Source: Pseudomonadota bacterium (GTDB lineage: Bacteria > Pseudomonadota > Alphaproteobacteria > UBA2966 > CAIVPW01). From it: a DNA stretch of 5,405 nt. The notes under the pieces were generated by a model that was given only the letters and a program-made list of their open reading frames with translations, had not been told where the DNA came from and made no database searches. This document shows positions 1-5,405 of the stretch, in pieces; position 1 is the stretch's first letter; every line of letters begins with the position of its first letter. The translations under genes were made by a program, and so were the position numbers. The stretch lies in assembly GCA_027625125.1 (NCBI GenBank), contig JAQBXG010000119.1:1-5405 (forward strand), read 5' to 3'.

Positions 1-155
1 CGGCCGGCGCCGAAGGAGCAACCGCCCCGGAACCTCTCAGGCACCCGGACCGCAGGGGGCACCAGCTCTGGAAAGCGGGCGGCTGTGCCGTCCCACCGAC
101 GGGGGGAAGCCGCCAATCAGCGGCGAAATCTCTCAGGTCCAAGGACAGAGGGGGC
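1..155 (+). ncRNA. Tandem glycine riboswitch (two aptamers; 5' end cut by window edge)
   Basis: This leader RNA binds glycine and controls the gcv operon directly downstream. Two aptamers are visible. The first has the GAAGGAGCAA core at 12-21, the family signature CTCTCAGGCA at 34-43, then GGACCGCAGGGGG, and ends near CTCTGGAAAG at about 66-75, the usual linker side of P1. The second runs from about 92 to 155. It has a GCCGC/GCGGC hairpin (109-113 with 120-124), the signature CTCTCAGG at 130-137, and the closing GGACAGAGGGGG at 143-154. Two aptamers joined by a short linker in front of gcvT is the classical arrangement for this class, usually an ON switch. The 5' strand of the first P1 and the promoter lie before base 1. 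Class assignment is firm; exact boundaries are approximate. Confidence 0.93.
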
Positions 156-204
156 AGGGGCCGCGGCGCGCGGCGGGCTGTCTCTATTTGTCGGAGGATG
201 CGGT
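144..204 (+). promoter_or_regulatory. Probable expression platform of the glycine riboswitch
   Basis: The stretch between the second aptamer and the gcvT start is very GC-rich (about 155-178) and then turns to a pyrimidine-rich TGTCTCTATTTGT (179-191) just before the Shine-Dalgarno. GACAG at 144-148, part of the second aptamer's 3' side, can pair with CTGTC at 178-182. This gives a possible alternative fold that would compete with the ligand-bound aptamer. CCGC and GCGG segments inside 161-176 can also form a hairpin. There is no clean run of U after a strong stem, so control of translation initiation seems at least as likely as termination. The mechanism is inferred and no folding calculation was made. 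Confidence 0.45.
193..197 (+). promoter_or_regulatory. Shine-Dalgarno GGAGG that selects the gcvT start
   Basis: GGAGG at 193-197 lies 7 bases before the TTG at 205, which is in frame with gcvT. The same GGAGG directly abuts an ATG at 198 in another frame. That is too close for normal initiation, and the frame encodes an arginine-rich shadow rather than a known protein. The site therefore supports the TTG start. Confidence 0.65.
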
Positions 205-1329
205 TTGTCGGAAGTACTGCCAGGCGATTCCGGGGCCCTGCGAACGACGCCGCTGCACGGTCTGCATGTCGAGCTGGGCGCGCGCATGGTGCCGTTCGCC
301 GGCTACGACATGCCGGTGCAGTATCCGTCCGGCATCCTAGCCGAACACACCCACACCCGCACCGCCGCCGGCCTGTTCGATGTCTCCCATATGGGCCAGG
401 CGCGCCTCACCGGCGCCGATCCGGCGCGGGCGCTCGAGACTGTGGTGCCGGGAAACATCACCGGCCTGGCAAAGGGCCGCGTCCGCTACACGATGTTCAC
501 GAACGACGCGGGCGGCATCCTCGACGACCTGACGGTTGCCGCCGGCGACGACCACGTCGCCATCGTCGTCAACGCCGCCTGCAAGGACGCCGACTACGCC
601 CATATGCGCGCCGCCCTCGGCGACACCGCCACCCTGCACGTCGAAGAGTCCCGCGCGCTGCTGGCGCTCCAGGGCCCACAGGCGGCGGCGGTGCTGGCGC
701 GCCACGCGCCCGGTTCGGCGGATCTCCAGTTCCTGCAATTCGCGGCGATGGCGGTCGGCGGCATTCCGTGTTCGGTCGCGCGCTCCGGCTACACCGGCGA
801 GGACGGGTTCGAAATCTCGGTCGCCGACGAGGACGCCGAGGCGCTGGCGCGGCTGCTGCTGGCGGAGCCGGAGGTCGCGCCGATCGGCCTCGGCGCGCGG
901 GATTCGCTGCGCCTCGAAGCCGGCCTTTGCCTGTACGGCCACGATCTCGACACAACGACGACGCCGGTCGAGGCGCGCCTGCTGTGGACGATCCCCAAGG
1001 CGCGGCGCGAGGCGGGCGGCTACCCCGGCGCCGACGTGATCCGGCGCCAGATTGCCGAAGGCGTCACCCGCACCCGCGTCGGCATCCGCCCCTCCGGCCG
1101 CGCGCCGGCGCGCGAAGGCGCCGATGTCGTCGATCCTTCGGGCCGCAAGATCGGCATCCTTACGTCCGGCGGCTACGGCCCCACGGTCGGCGGCCCGGTG
1201 GCGATGGGATACGTCGAGCCGGCGTTTGCCGAGGCCGGAAGCGAACTCGGCGTCGTCGTGCGCGGCGCGACCCACGCGGCGCAGGTGGCGGCGCTGCCGT
1301 TCGCGCCGCACCGCTACCAAAGGGGCTAG
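205..1329 (+). CDS. gcvT: Aminomethyltransferase, glycine cleavage system T-protein
   Basis: GcvT takes the aminomethyl group from the lipoyl arm of GcvH, transfers its carbon to tetrahydrofolate to give 5,10-methylene-THF, and releases ammonia. It is cytosolic. The 374-residue product is of normal family length. Visible family motifs are ELGARMVPFAGYDMPVQY (23-40), LFDVSHMGQ (57-65), GGILDDLTV (103-111) with the Asp-Asp pair matching the region of the E. coli catalytic Asp101, LQGPQA (155-160), RSGYTGEDGFEIS (193-205), GLGARDSLRLEAGL (228-241), and the C-terminal TSGGYGPTVGGPVAMGYV (320-337). I chose TTG at 205. It sits 7 bases after GGAGG, it gives an N-terminus that runs quickly into conserved T-protein sequence, and the frame's earlier GTG at 85 lies inside the riboswitch. 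It is the first gene after the riboswitch, so glycine probably controls it. Identity is very secure; the start is fairly secure. Confidence 0.96.
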   Translation: MSEVLPGDSGALRTTPLHGLHVELGARMVPFAGYDMPVQYPSGILAEHTHTRTAAGLFDVSHMGQARLTGADPARALETVVPGNITGLAKGRVRYTMFTNDAGGILDDLTVAAGDDHVAIVVNAACKDADYAHMRAALGDTATLHVEESRALLALQGPQAAAVLARHAPGSADLQFLQFAAMAVGGIPCSVARSGYTGEDGFEISVADEDAEALARLLLAEPEVAPIGLGARDSLRLEAGLCLYGHDLDTTTTPVEARLLWTIPKARREAGGYPGADVIRRQIAEGVTRTRVGIRPSGRAPAREGADVVDPSGRKIGILTSGGYGPTVGGPVAMGYVEPAFAEAGSELGVVVRGATHAAQVAALPFAPHRYQRG

Positions 1330-1451
1330 TGGATCAAACCAAACACTTGCAGCCGGCAATGCCTACGGACGTACGGCATGACGTCTTCAAGTGCTTGGAT
1401 AATTTGATCCATCAACAAACGGGCGAGTGGTACGAAGCGCTGGAATCGTAG
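1329..1451 (+). CDS. Possible 40-residue small protein in the gcvT-gcvH spacer (doubtful)
   Basis: A GTG at 1329-1331 overlaps the last base of the gcvT stop (TAGTG). It opens a 40-codon frame ending at TAG 1449-1451, just before the gcvH ribosome binding site. AAAGGGG at 1319-1325 could serve as a weak Shine-Dalgarno, though its 3-base spacing is short. An in-frame ATG at 1359 would give 30 residues but has no visible binding site. The peptide looks moderately natural: mixed composition, a likely helix, and a C-terminus QTGEWYEALES. I recognise no family. Codons such as CAA, AAA, TTG, AAT and GTA differ from the GC-ending style of the neighbours. Most of the frame also lies inside a long palindrome, which argues that the DNA is selected as RNA or DNA structure rather than as protein. 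It may equally be a chance frame. Confidence 0.2.
   Translation: MDQTKHLQPAMPTDVRHDVFKCLDNLIHQQTGEWYEALES
1330..1411 (+). repeat. Long imperfect palindrome between gcvT and gcvH
   Basis: TGGATCAAA (1330-1338) and TTTGATCCA (1403-1411) are perfect inverted arms. Inside them CCAAACACTTG (1339-1349) pairs with CAAGTGCTTGG (1388-1398) with one mismatch, leaving ATAA (1399-1402) as a bulge. A central ATGCC/GGCAT stem (1359-1363 with 1375-1379) encloses TACG-GA-CGTA (1364-1373), separated from the outer stem by an internal loop of 9 and 8 bases. The whole could fold as one long hairpin in the operon mRNA. It begins one base after the gcvT stop and is less GC-rich than the genes on either side. It may be an intercistronic processing or stabilising stem, a partial attenuator, or a small palindromic mobile element of REP or MITE type. 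No clear target duplication is visible. The structure is direct from sequence; the role is open. Confidence 0.8.
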
Positions 1452-1475
1452 AACAAGGGCCAACAGGAGGCGAAG

Positions 1476-1853
1476 ATGAGCGAAAAACGCTTTACCCGGG
1501 ACCACGAATGGATCGAGGTCGACGGCGGCGTCGGCACGGTCGGCATCACCGCCTATGCGCAGGAGCAGTTGGGCGACGTCGTATTCGTCGAACTGCCGGC
1601 GCCGGGCAAGACCCTGACCCGCGGCGGCGAGGCGGCGGTGGTCGAATCGGTCAAGGCGGCGTCCGAGGTCTACGCCCCGGTGTCCGGCGAGGTGACCGCG
1701 GTCAACGAAGCATTGGCGGCGAACCCCGGCCTCGTCAACGAGGCGGCGGAATCCGGCGGCTGGTTCCTGAAGGTGCGCCTCTCTGACCCGTCCGAGCTCG
1801 AAGACATGATGGACGAGGCCGCCTATCGCGCCTACACCGAGGACGCCGCCTGA
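1476..1853 (+). CDS. gcvH: Glycine cleavage system H-protein (lipoyl carrier)
   Basis: GcvH is the mobile carrier of the complex. Its lipoyl-lysine accepts the aminomethyl group from GcvPA/GcvPB, presents it to GcvT, and is reoxidised by lipoamide dehydrogenase. The 125-residue product has the usual length. The N-terminal RFTRDHEWIEVDG (5-17) and VGITAYAQEQLGDVVFVELP (22-41) are typical. The lipoylation site is Lys60 in VVESVKAASEVYAPVSGEV (55-73), followed by LVNEAAESGGWFLKV, also characteristic. A strong AGGAGG at 1465-1470 stands 5 bases before the ATG. This is the best ribosome binding site in the operon, which fits H-protein being needed in excess over the enzymes. Its stop overlaps the next start as TGATG. 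Lipoylation itself needs enzymes encoded elsewhere. No other reading fits. Confidence 0.97.
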   Translation: MSEKRFTRDHEWIEVDGGVGTVGITAYAQEQLGDVVFVELPAPGKTLTRGGEAAVVESVKAASEVYAPVSGEVTAVNEALAANPGLVNEAAESGGWFLKVRLSDPSELEDMMDEAAYRAYTEDAA

Positions 1854-3199
1854 TGCGCTACCTGCCGCTCACCGGCGACGACCGCCGCGACATGCTGGCC
1901 GTGATCGGCGCGGCGTCGGTCGACGAACTGTTCCGCGACATCCCGGCCTCCGCCCGCATCGATGGCCTGCTGGACTTGCCGAATCACCAGGGCGAGCTCG
2001 AAGTCGAGCGGGCGATGACGGCGATGGCGGCCAGGAATCGCCCGGCCGGGGCGGGGCCGTCGTTCCTCGGCGGCGGGGCGTATCGCCACCATATTCCGGC
2101 GGCGGTCGATCACCTGATCCAGCGCAGCGAGTTCCTGACCTCCTACACGCCGTACCAGCCGGAAATCAGCCAGGGCACGCTGCAATTCCTGTTCGAGTTC
2201 CAGACCCAGGTGGCGATGCTGACCGGCATGGAGGTCGCCAACGCGTCGATGTACGAAGGCGCGACCGCCACCGCCGAAGCGGTGCTGATGGCCCAGCGCC
2301 TGACCCGCCGCCACGGCGCGGTGCTGTCCGGATCGCTGCATCCCCACTACCGCGAAACGGTGCGGACCCAGACCCAGTTCCTCGGGCTCCACCTCGATCT
2401 CGCGCCGACCGACATCTCCGGCGGCGAAGACCTCGCGTCGCGCATCACCGCCGACACCGCCTGCGTCGTCGTGCAGACGCCGGACTTCTTCGGCAACCTG
2501 CACGACACCACCGACCTGGCAAAGGAATGCCACGAAGCCGGGGCGCTGCTGGTCGTCGTCGTCACCGAGCCGGTATCGTTCGGGGCATTGAAAGCCCCCG
2601 GCGACATGGGCGCCGACATCGTCGCCGGCGAAGGCCAAAGCCTCGGCGTCGGCCTCAACTTCGGCGGCCCCTATGTCGGCCTGTTCGCCACCCGCTCCAA
2701 TTTCGTGCGCCAGATGCCGGGCCGCCTGTGCGGCGAAACCGTCGACGCCGACGGCCGCCGCGCCTGGGTCCTGACGCTGTCGACCCGCGAGCAGCACATT
2801 CGCCGCCAAAAGGCGACCTCGAACATCTGCACCAATTCCGGCCTGTGCGCGCTGTCGTTCGGCATCCATGTGGCGCTGCTGGGCGAGGCGGGCCTGCGCC
2901 GCCTCGCGGCGCTGAACCACGCCGCCGCGGTGCGCCTCGCCGACCGCCTCGACGCCGTCCCCGGCGTCCGGGTCGTCAACCGCACGTTCTTCAACGAGTT
3001 CACCGTCGAGCTTGCCGCGCCCGCCGCCGCCGCCGTCGATACGCTGGCCGCCGACGGCATCCTCGCCGGTGTGCCGGTCTCACGGCTGGTCCCCGACGAC
3101 CCGGCGCTCGCCAATCTGCTGCTGGTCGCGGCGACCGAAACGAATACCGACGCCGAAATGGATGCGCTGGCCACCGGCCTCACACGGGTGACGGCATGA
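1853..3199 (+). CDS. gcvPA: Glycine dehydrogenase (decarboxylating) subunit 1, P-protein N-terminal half
   Basis: With GcvPB this subunit forms the PLP-dependent P-protein that decarboxylates glycine and passes the aminomethyl group to lipoylated GcvH. The 448 residues match the usual subunit 1 length. Conserved segments are FLGGGAYRHHIPAAV (71-85), TSYTPYQPEISQGTLQ (96-111), YEGATATAEA (134-143), VVVQTPDFFGNLHD (205-218), GEGQSLGVGLNFGGPYVG (259-276) and STREQHIRRQKATSNICTN (310-328). Like other members it lacks the PLP lysine but contributes residues to the shared active site. The ATG at 1853 uses the last base of the gcvH stop, with GAGGA at 1839-1843 as a plausible binding site 9 bases away. 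Expression is probably coupled to gcvH. The long open frames antisense to it (for example 1832-2920) are GC-codon shadows. In many proteobacteria both halves are fused in one chain of about 950 residues; here they are separate genes. Confidence 0.96.
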   Translation: MRYLPLTGDDRRDMLAVIGAASVDELFRDIPASARIDGLLDLPNHQGELEVERAMTAMAARNRPAGAGPSFLGGGAYRHHIPAAVDHLIQRSEFLTSYTPYQPEISQGTLQFLFEFQTQVAMLTGMEVANASMYEGATATAEAVLMAQRLTRRHGAVLSGSLHPHYRETVRTQTQFLGLHLDLAPTDISGGEDLASRITADTACVVVQTPDFFGNLHDTTDLAKECHEAGALLVVVVTEPVSFGALKAPGDMGADIVAGEGQSLGVGLNFGGPYVGLFATRSNFVRQMPGRLCGETVDADGRRAWVLTLSTREQHIRRQKATSNICTNSGLCALSFGIHVALLGEAGLRRLAALNHAAAVRLADRLDAVPGVRVVNRTFFNEFTVELAAPAAAAVDTLAADGILAGVPVSRLVPDDPALANLLLVAATETNTDAEMDALATGLTRVTA

Positions 3200-4713
3200 C
3201 CGACCAAGCTGCCCACCAGGCTGCCCACCGCGGCCTCGACCTCGAAGAGCCGCTGTTGTTCGACTTCGGCGAGACGGGCCGGAGCGGCGTCGACCTGCCC
3301 GATCCGGAACCGGTTGCGTCCCGCCTCGGCGGCCTCGAGCGCACCGCGCCGATCGGCCTGCCGGGCCTGTCGGAGCCGCAGGTGATTCGCCATTTCGTCC
3401 GCATCAGCCGCAACAACTATTCGATCGACGGCAATCTCTATCCCCTCGGCTCCTGCACGATGAAGCACAACCCGCGCCTGAACGAAAAGGTCGCGCGGCT
3501 GCCGGGCTTCGCCGACCTGCATCCGCTGCAACCGGAATCCACGATCCAGGGCGCGCTCGAGGCGATCCATACGCTGGCCCACTGGCTCCGCACGCTGACC
3601 GGCATGCCGGTCGTCGCGATGCCGCCGGCGGCCGGCGCCCATGGCGAGCTGTGCGGCCTGATGGCGATCCGCGCCGCCCACGATGCCGCGGGCCAGAATC
3701 GCACCCGCGTCCTGATTCCGGAATCCGCCCACGGCACCAACCCGGCGACGGCGGCGCTGTGCGGCTACGAGGTCGATCCGATTCCGGGCAATGCGCGCGG
3801 CCGCATCGATGTCGCGGCGATCCGGGAAAAGCTCGGCCCCGATGTCGCCGGCATCATGCTGACCAACCCCAACACGCTCGGCCTGTTCGAATCCCAGGTC
3901 ATTGAGGTCGCCGACGCGATCCACGACGCCGGCGGCTATTTCTACTGCGACGGCGCCAACCTGAACGCCATTGTCGGCAAGGCGCGCCCCGGCGATCTCG
4001 GCGTCGACGCCATCCACATCAACCTGCACAAGACGTTCTCCACCCCCCACGGCGGCGGCGGCCCCGGCGCCGGCCCGGTGGCGTTCTCCGAGGCATTGGC
4101 TCCCTACGCGCCGCTGCCGCTGGTCGTTCGCGGCGACGACGGCTTCCGCCTCGTCGAACACCGCGAAGGGCAGGGGGCGGCGTCGTTCGGACGCATGCGG
4201 GCGTTCCACGGCCAGATGGGCATGTTCACCCGCGCGCTGACCTATATGCAAAGCCACGGCGCCGACGGCCTGCGCCAGGTCGCCGAGGATGCGGTGCTGT
4301 CGGCGAACTACCTGCTCGAATCGCTGAAGGACGACCTCAGCGCCCCCTTTGACGGCCCCTGCATGCACGAAGCCCTGTTCGACGAGGCGTTCCTCCAGGG
4401 CACCGGCATCAGCGTGCTCGATTTCGCCAAGGCGATGATCGACGAGGGCTACCACCCGATGACAGTCTACTTCCCGCTCGTCGTCCACGGCGCGATGCTG
4501 ACCGAGCCGACCGAAACCGAATCGAAACAAAGCCTCGACCGCTTCATTGCCGTGCTGCGCAAACTCGCCGCCGCCGCCAAGGCCGGCGACGTGAACCGCT
4601 TCCGCGATGCCCCGCGCCACACCTTCCGTCGCCGCGTCGACGAAACCGCCGCCGCCCGCAACCCGGTCCTGCGCTGGACCCCGCCCACCCCCGACGCCCA
4701 GGCCGCCGAGTAG
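3196..4713 (+). CDS. gcvPB: Glycine dehydrogenase (decarboxylating) subunit 2, P-protein C-terminal half with PLP lysine
   Basis: This is the catalytic half of the split P-protein and carries the cofactor lysine. The 505 residues match subunit 2. Visible motifs are YSIDGNLYPLGSCTMKHNPR (75-94), PPAAGAHGELCG (143-154), PESAHGTNPATAALCGY (175-191), MLTNPNTLGLFE (221-232), YCDGANLNAIVGKARPGDLG (250-269) and INLHKTFSTPHGGGGPGAGP (275-294). Lys279 in the last motif is the expected PLP Schiff-base residue. The ATG at 3196 overlaps the gcvPA stop in an ATGA arrangement, with only a weak GGGTGA (3186-3191) before it, so reinitiation after gcvPA is likely. The same frame is open far upstream to 2527, but that part is arginine-rich shadow of gcvPA. 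The first residues contain a 12-base duplication. No terminator follows; a convergent gene ends 7 bases beyond the stop. Confidence 0.96.
   Translation: MTDQAAHQAAHRGLDLEEPLLFDFGETGRSGVDLPDPEPVASRLGGLERTAPIGLPGLSEPQVIRHFVRISRNNYSIDGNLYPLGSCTMKHNPRLNEKVARLPGFADLHPLQPESTIQGALEAIHTLAHWLRTLTGMPVVAMPPAAGAHGELCGLMAIRAAHDAAGQNRTRVLIPESAHGTNPATAALCGYEVDPIPGNARGRIDVAAIREKLGPDVAGIMLTNPNTLGLFESQVIEVADAIHDAGGYFYCDGANLNAIVGKARPGDLGVDAIHINLHKTFSTPHGGGGPGAGPVAFSEALAPYAPLPLVVRGDDGFRLVEHREGQGAASFGRMRAFHGQMGMFTRALTYMQSHGADGLRQVAEDAVLSANYLLESLKDDLSAPFDGPCMHEALFDEAFLQGTGISVLDFAKAMIDEGYHPMTVYFPLVVHGAMLTEPTETESKQSLDRFIAVLRKLAAAAKAGDVNRFRDAPRHTFRRRVDETAAARNPVLRWTPPTPDAQAAE
3205..3228 (+). repeat. 12-base tandem duplication at the gcvPB 5' end
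   Basis: CAAGCTGCCCAC (3205-3216) is followed at once by CAGGCTGCCCAC (3217-3228), with a single difference. It encodes QAAH-QAAH at residues 4-11, before the conserved part of the subunit. It looks like an in-frame replication-slippage duplication in a variable N-terminus and probably has no functional effect. Confidence 0.8.
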
Positions 4714-4720
4714 GTTCGGT

Positions 4721-4906
4721 TTATGTCTTGGGAACGCTGAATATCGCGATGCGGACGTTTCCTTTGTTGACCGTGTCCAGCAACGTCGCGGTGAATATGC
4801 GCTTCTTTCCCTTTGTCGTGGCCAACCGCCATCCAGCTCCGGGAGTCATCCGTTCACCTTTCGCTGGTTTGGTGCCTTTGATCGTTATTTCGGTTGCCGC
4901 TGCCAT
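4721..4906 (-). CDS. Small basic protein of unknown function (61 residues)
   Basis: I do not recognise a named family. The product begins MAAATEITIKGTKPAKGERM and ends VRIAIFSVPKT. It has 12 Lys/Arg against 3 Asp/Glu, no cysteine, no signal peptide and no membrane segment. Alternating hydrophobic stretches (EITIKGT, GWRLATT, KRIFTATLL, NVRIAIFSV) suggest a small beta-rich fold, which with the positive charge could fit nucleic-acid binding; that is inference only. The start at 4906 is chosen because AGGAGGA (plus-strand 4920-4914) stands 7 bases before the ATG, a near-perfect ribosome binding site. The same frame extends upstream to 5038, but that part looks non-natural (FSCGCCQLLLHR) and has no such signal. 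The gene converges on gcvPB with 7 bases between stop codons. Its codons are less GC-biased than the gcv genes. Real coding is likely; function is unknown. Confidence 0.72.
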   Translation of the reverse strand: MAAATEITIKGTKPAKGERMTPGAGWRLATTKGKKRIFTATLLDTVNKGNVRIAIFSVPKT

Positions 4907-5128
4907 GTTGTCGTCCTCCTGAAGTTCTAATTGAGCGCCTGTTCCATTCAGCGACAGCGCCCGATGCAATAATAACTGACAGCAGCCACAACTAAAGCGG
5001 TCATTCGACTTCGCCAGTATTCGCCGGTTGATTGTCAAATGGCCAAAAAAATCTTCTGCCCGCTTTATGCGGCGTTAACCCATTATTCGTTAGAATCGCA
5101 CGTAGCGTCGGGGTCCAAACTCGCCGCT

Positions 5129-5154
5129 GTGGGGCGACCGCGCGGCGACCCCAC
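5129..5154. repeat. GC-rich hairpin in the non-coding region
   Basis: GTGGGG (5129-5134) and CCCCAC (5149-5154) are perfect inverted arms around a 14-base interior containing the self-complementary CCGCGCGG (5138-5145). CGCCGC at 5122-5127 can alternatively pair with GCGGCG at 5142-5147, so two exclusive stems are possible. No T-run follows on + and none is obvious on -, so it is not a classical terminator. Confidence 0.45.
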
Positions 5155-5208
5155 GCCCAGATATCTCGTGGGCGATTCCCGCGGCGATGTCTCGCAGTCG
5201 ATCTACGG

Positions 5209-5227
5209 AACGTTCGAGTCGAATGTT
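5209..5227. repeat. 19-base imperfect palindrome
   Basis: AACGTTCGA (5209-5217) and TCGAATGTT (5219-5227) are inverted copies around one central base, with a single mismatch. The size and symmetry resemble a binding site for a dimeric regulator, but no gene next to it gives this meaning. It may be chance. Confidence 0.3.
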
Positions 5228-5405
5228 GGATTGTCCGCCGGCAAGTCCGGAGTGAGCCTATCTCGCTCGGCCGAATAGCTCGATCAAATTTGACGGACTG
5301 GCAGTCGATTCAGACCTTGGCGCAAGCGGCGTCAACTTACCTGCTGTCCTGATCGAAATGGCCACGCCCGAAAAGCAGAGAGGCGGCCCCGCGCCCCGGC
5401 CCCGC

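Larger units (their letters stand above)
4907..5405. other. About 500 bases with no convincing gene
   Basis: This stretch is clearly less GC-biased than the operon, apart from its last 25 bases. The part next to the minus-strand gene (4907-5038) is AT-rich and probably holds that gene's promoter. TATTAT on the minus strand (4974-4969) resembles a -10 box, but the matching -35 position is poor. A + strand frame at 5039-5278 (79 codons) has no Shine-Dalgarno and a biased, low-complexity composition, so I do not call it. A minus-strand frame enters from the right edge and stops at 5258-5260 (about 48 codons), also without family resemblance. Small palindromes occur at 5129-5154, 5209-5227 and 5284-5293 (TCAAATTTGA). 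GGCCCCGC occurs twice at the extreme end (5385-5392 and 5398-5405). I see no tRNA, rRNA or insertion sequence end. Confidence 0.6.

Noticed and set aside
85..204. Upstream extension of gcvT to GTG 85
   Set aside because: The extension translates the second glycine aptamer, has no binding site, and adds 40 residues not expected in T-proteins.
337..1359. 340-codon minus-strand frame antisense to gcvT
   Set aside because: It is an arginine-rich shadow with no motif and no start signal, opposite a secure gene.
198..1451. 417-codon + strand frame starting at ATG 198
   Set aside because: It overlaps gcvT in another frame, is extremely rich in arginine and has no family motif. It stays open because of the high GC third-position bias. 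Only its 3' tail (from 1329) is considered separately.
1832..2920. 362-codon minus-strand frame antisense to gcvPA
   Set aside because: It has the same shadow character, and gcvPA on the other strand is certain from its motifs.
2671..4620. 649-codon minus-strand frame antisense to gcvPA/gcvPB
   Set aside because: It is low-complexity and Ala/Arg/Gly-rich, with no ribosome binding site or known motif. It is a mirror of GC-biased codons in two secure genes.
4969..4997. Minus-strand promoter for the 61-residue gene (TATTAT as -10)
   Set aside because: The -10-like box is good, but the -35 position (CTTTAG) does not match, and one hexamer in AT-rich DNA is weak evidence.
5039..5278. 79-codon + strand frame after the small gene
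   Set aside because: There is no Shine-Dalgarno before ATG 5039, the composition is serine/glycine-rich and not family-like, and the codons do not show the host bias. It may be chance.
5258..5404. Minus-strand frame entering from the right edge (about 48 codons, stop at 5258-5260)
   Set aside because: It is too short to judge, with poor codon bias and no recognisable motif. It could be the end of a gene outside the window but cannot be supported here.
1..5405. CRISPR array, transposon, prophage or toxin-antitoxin system
   Set aside because: No regularly spaced repeats, transposase, integrase or paired small genes were seen. The content is ordinary glycine catabolism.

Overview
The window carries a near-complete glycine cleavage (gcv) operon on the + strand. 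It is led by a tandem glycine riboswitch and followed by one small convergent gene and about 500 bases with no convincing gene. High GC, strong GC preference at third codon positions, the glycine-riboswitch/gcvT-gcvH-gcvPA-gcvPB order and the wording of the GcvT and GcvP motifs suggest an alphaproteobacterium, perhaps of the Rhodospirillales type. This placement is inferred from gene style and was not searched.

Layout. Positions 1-155 hold two glycine aptamers, the first cut at its 5' end by the window edge. Positions 156-204 are a GC-rich expression platform ending in the ribosome binding site of gcvT. gcvT (T-protein, probable TTG start at 205) ends at 1329. A 146-base spacer contains a long imperfect palindrome (1330-1411) that overlaps a possible 40-codon reading frame. 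gcvH (1476-1853), gcvPA (1853-3199) and gcvPB (3196-4713) follow with overlapping stop/start codons, so translation of the last three is probably coupled. Glycine dehydrogenase (P-protein) is split into two subunits, with the PLP lysine in gcvPB. Seven bases after gcvPB lies the 3' end of a minus-strand gene for a 61-residue basic protein of unknown function (4721-4906). The remaining 4907-5405 is lower in GC, holds a few palindromes, and shows no gene I can defend.

How it works together. GcvPA/GcvPB decarboxylate glycine and load an aminomethyl group on the lipoyl arm of GcvH. GcvT moves the one-carbon unit to tetrahydrofolate and releases ammonia. The fourth component, lipoamide dehydrogenase (L-protein), is not encoded here. 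Glycine sensed by the leader RNA is expected to switch the operon on.

No new defence, mobile or biosynthetic system is visible. The items most worth a second look are the palindromic gcvT-gcvH spacer with its possible small frame, the unknown 61-residue protein, and the unusual TTG start of gcvT.
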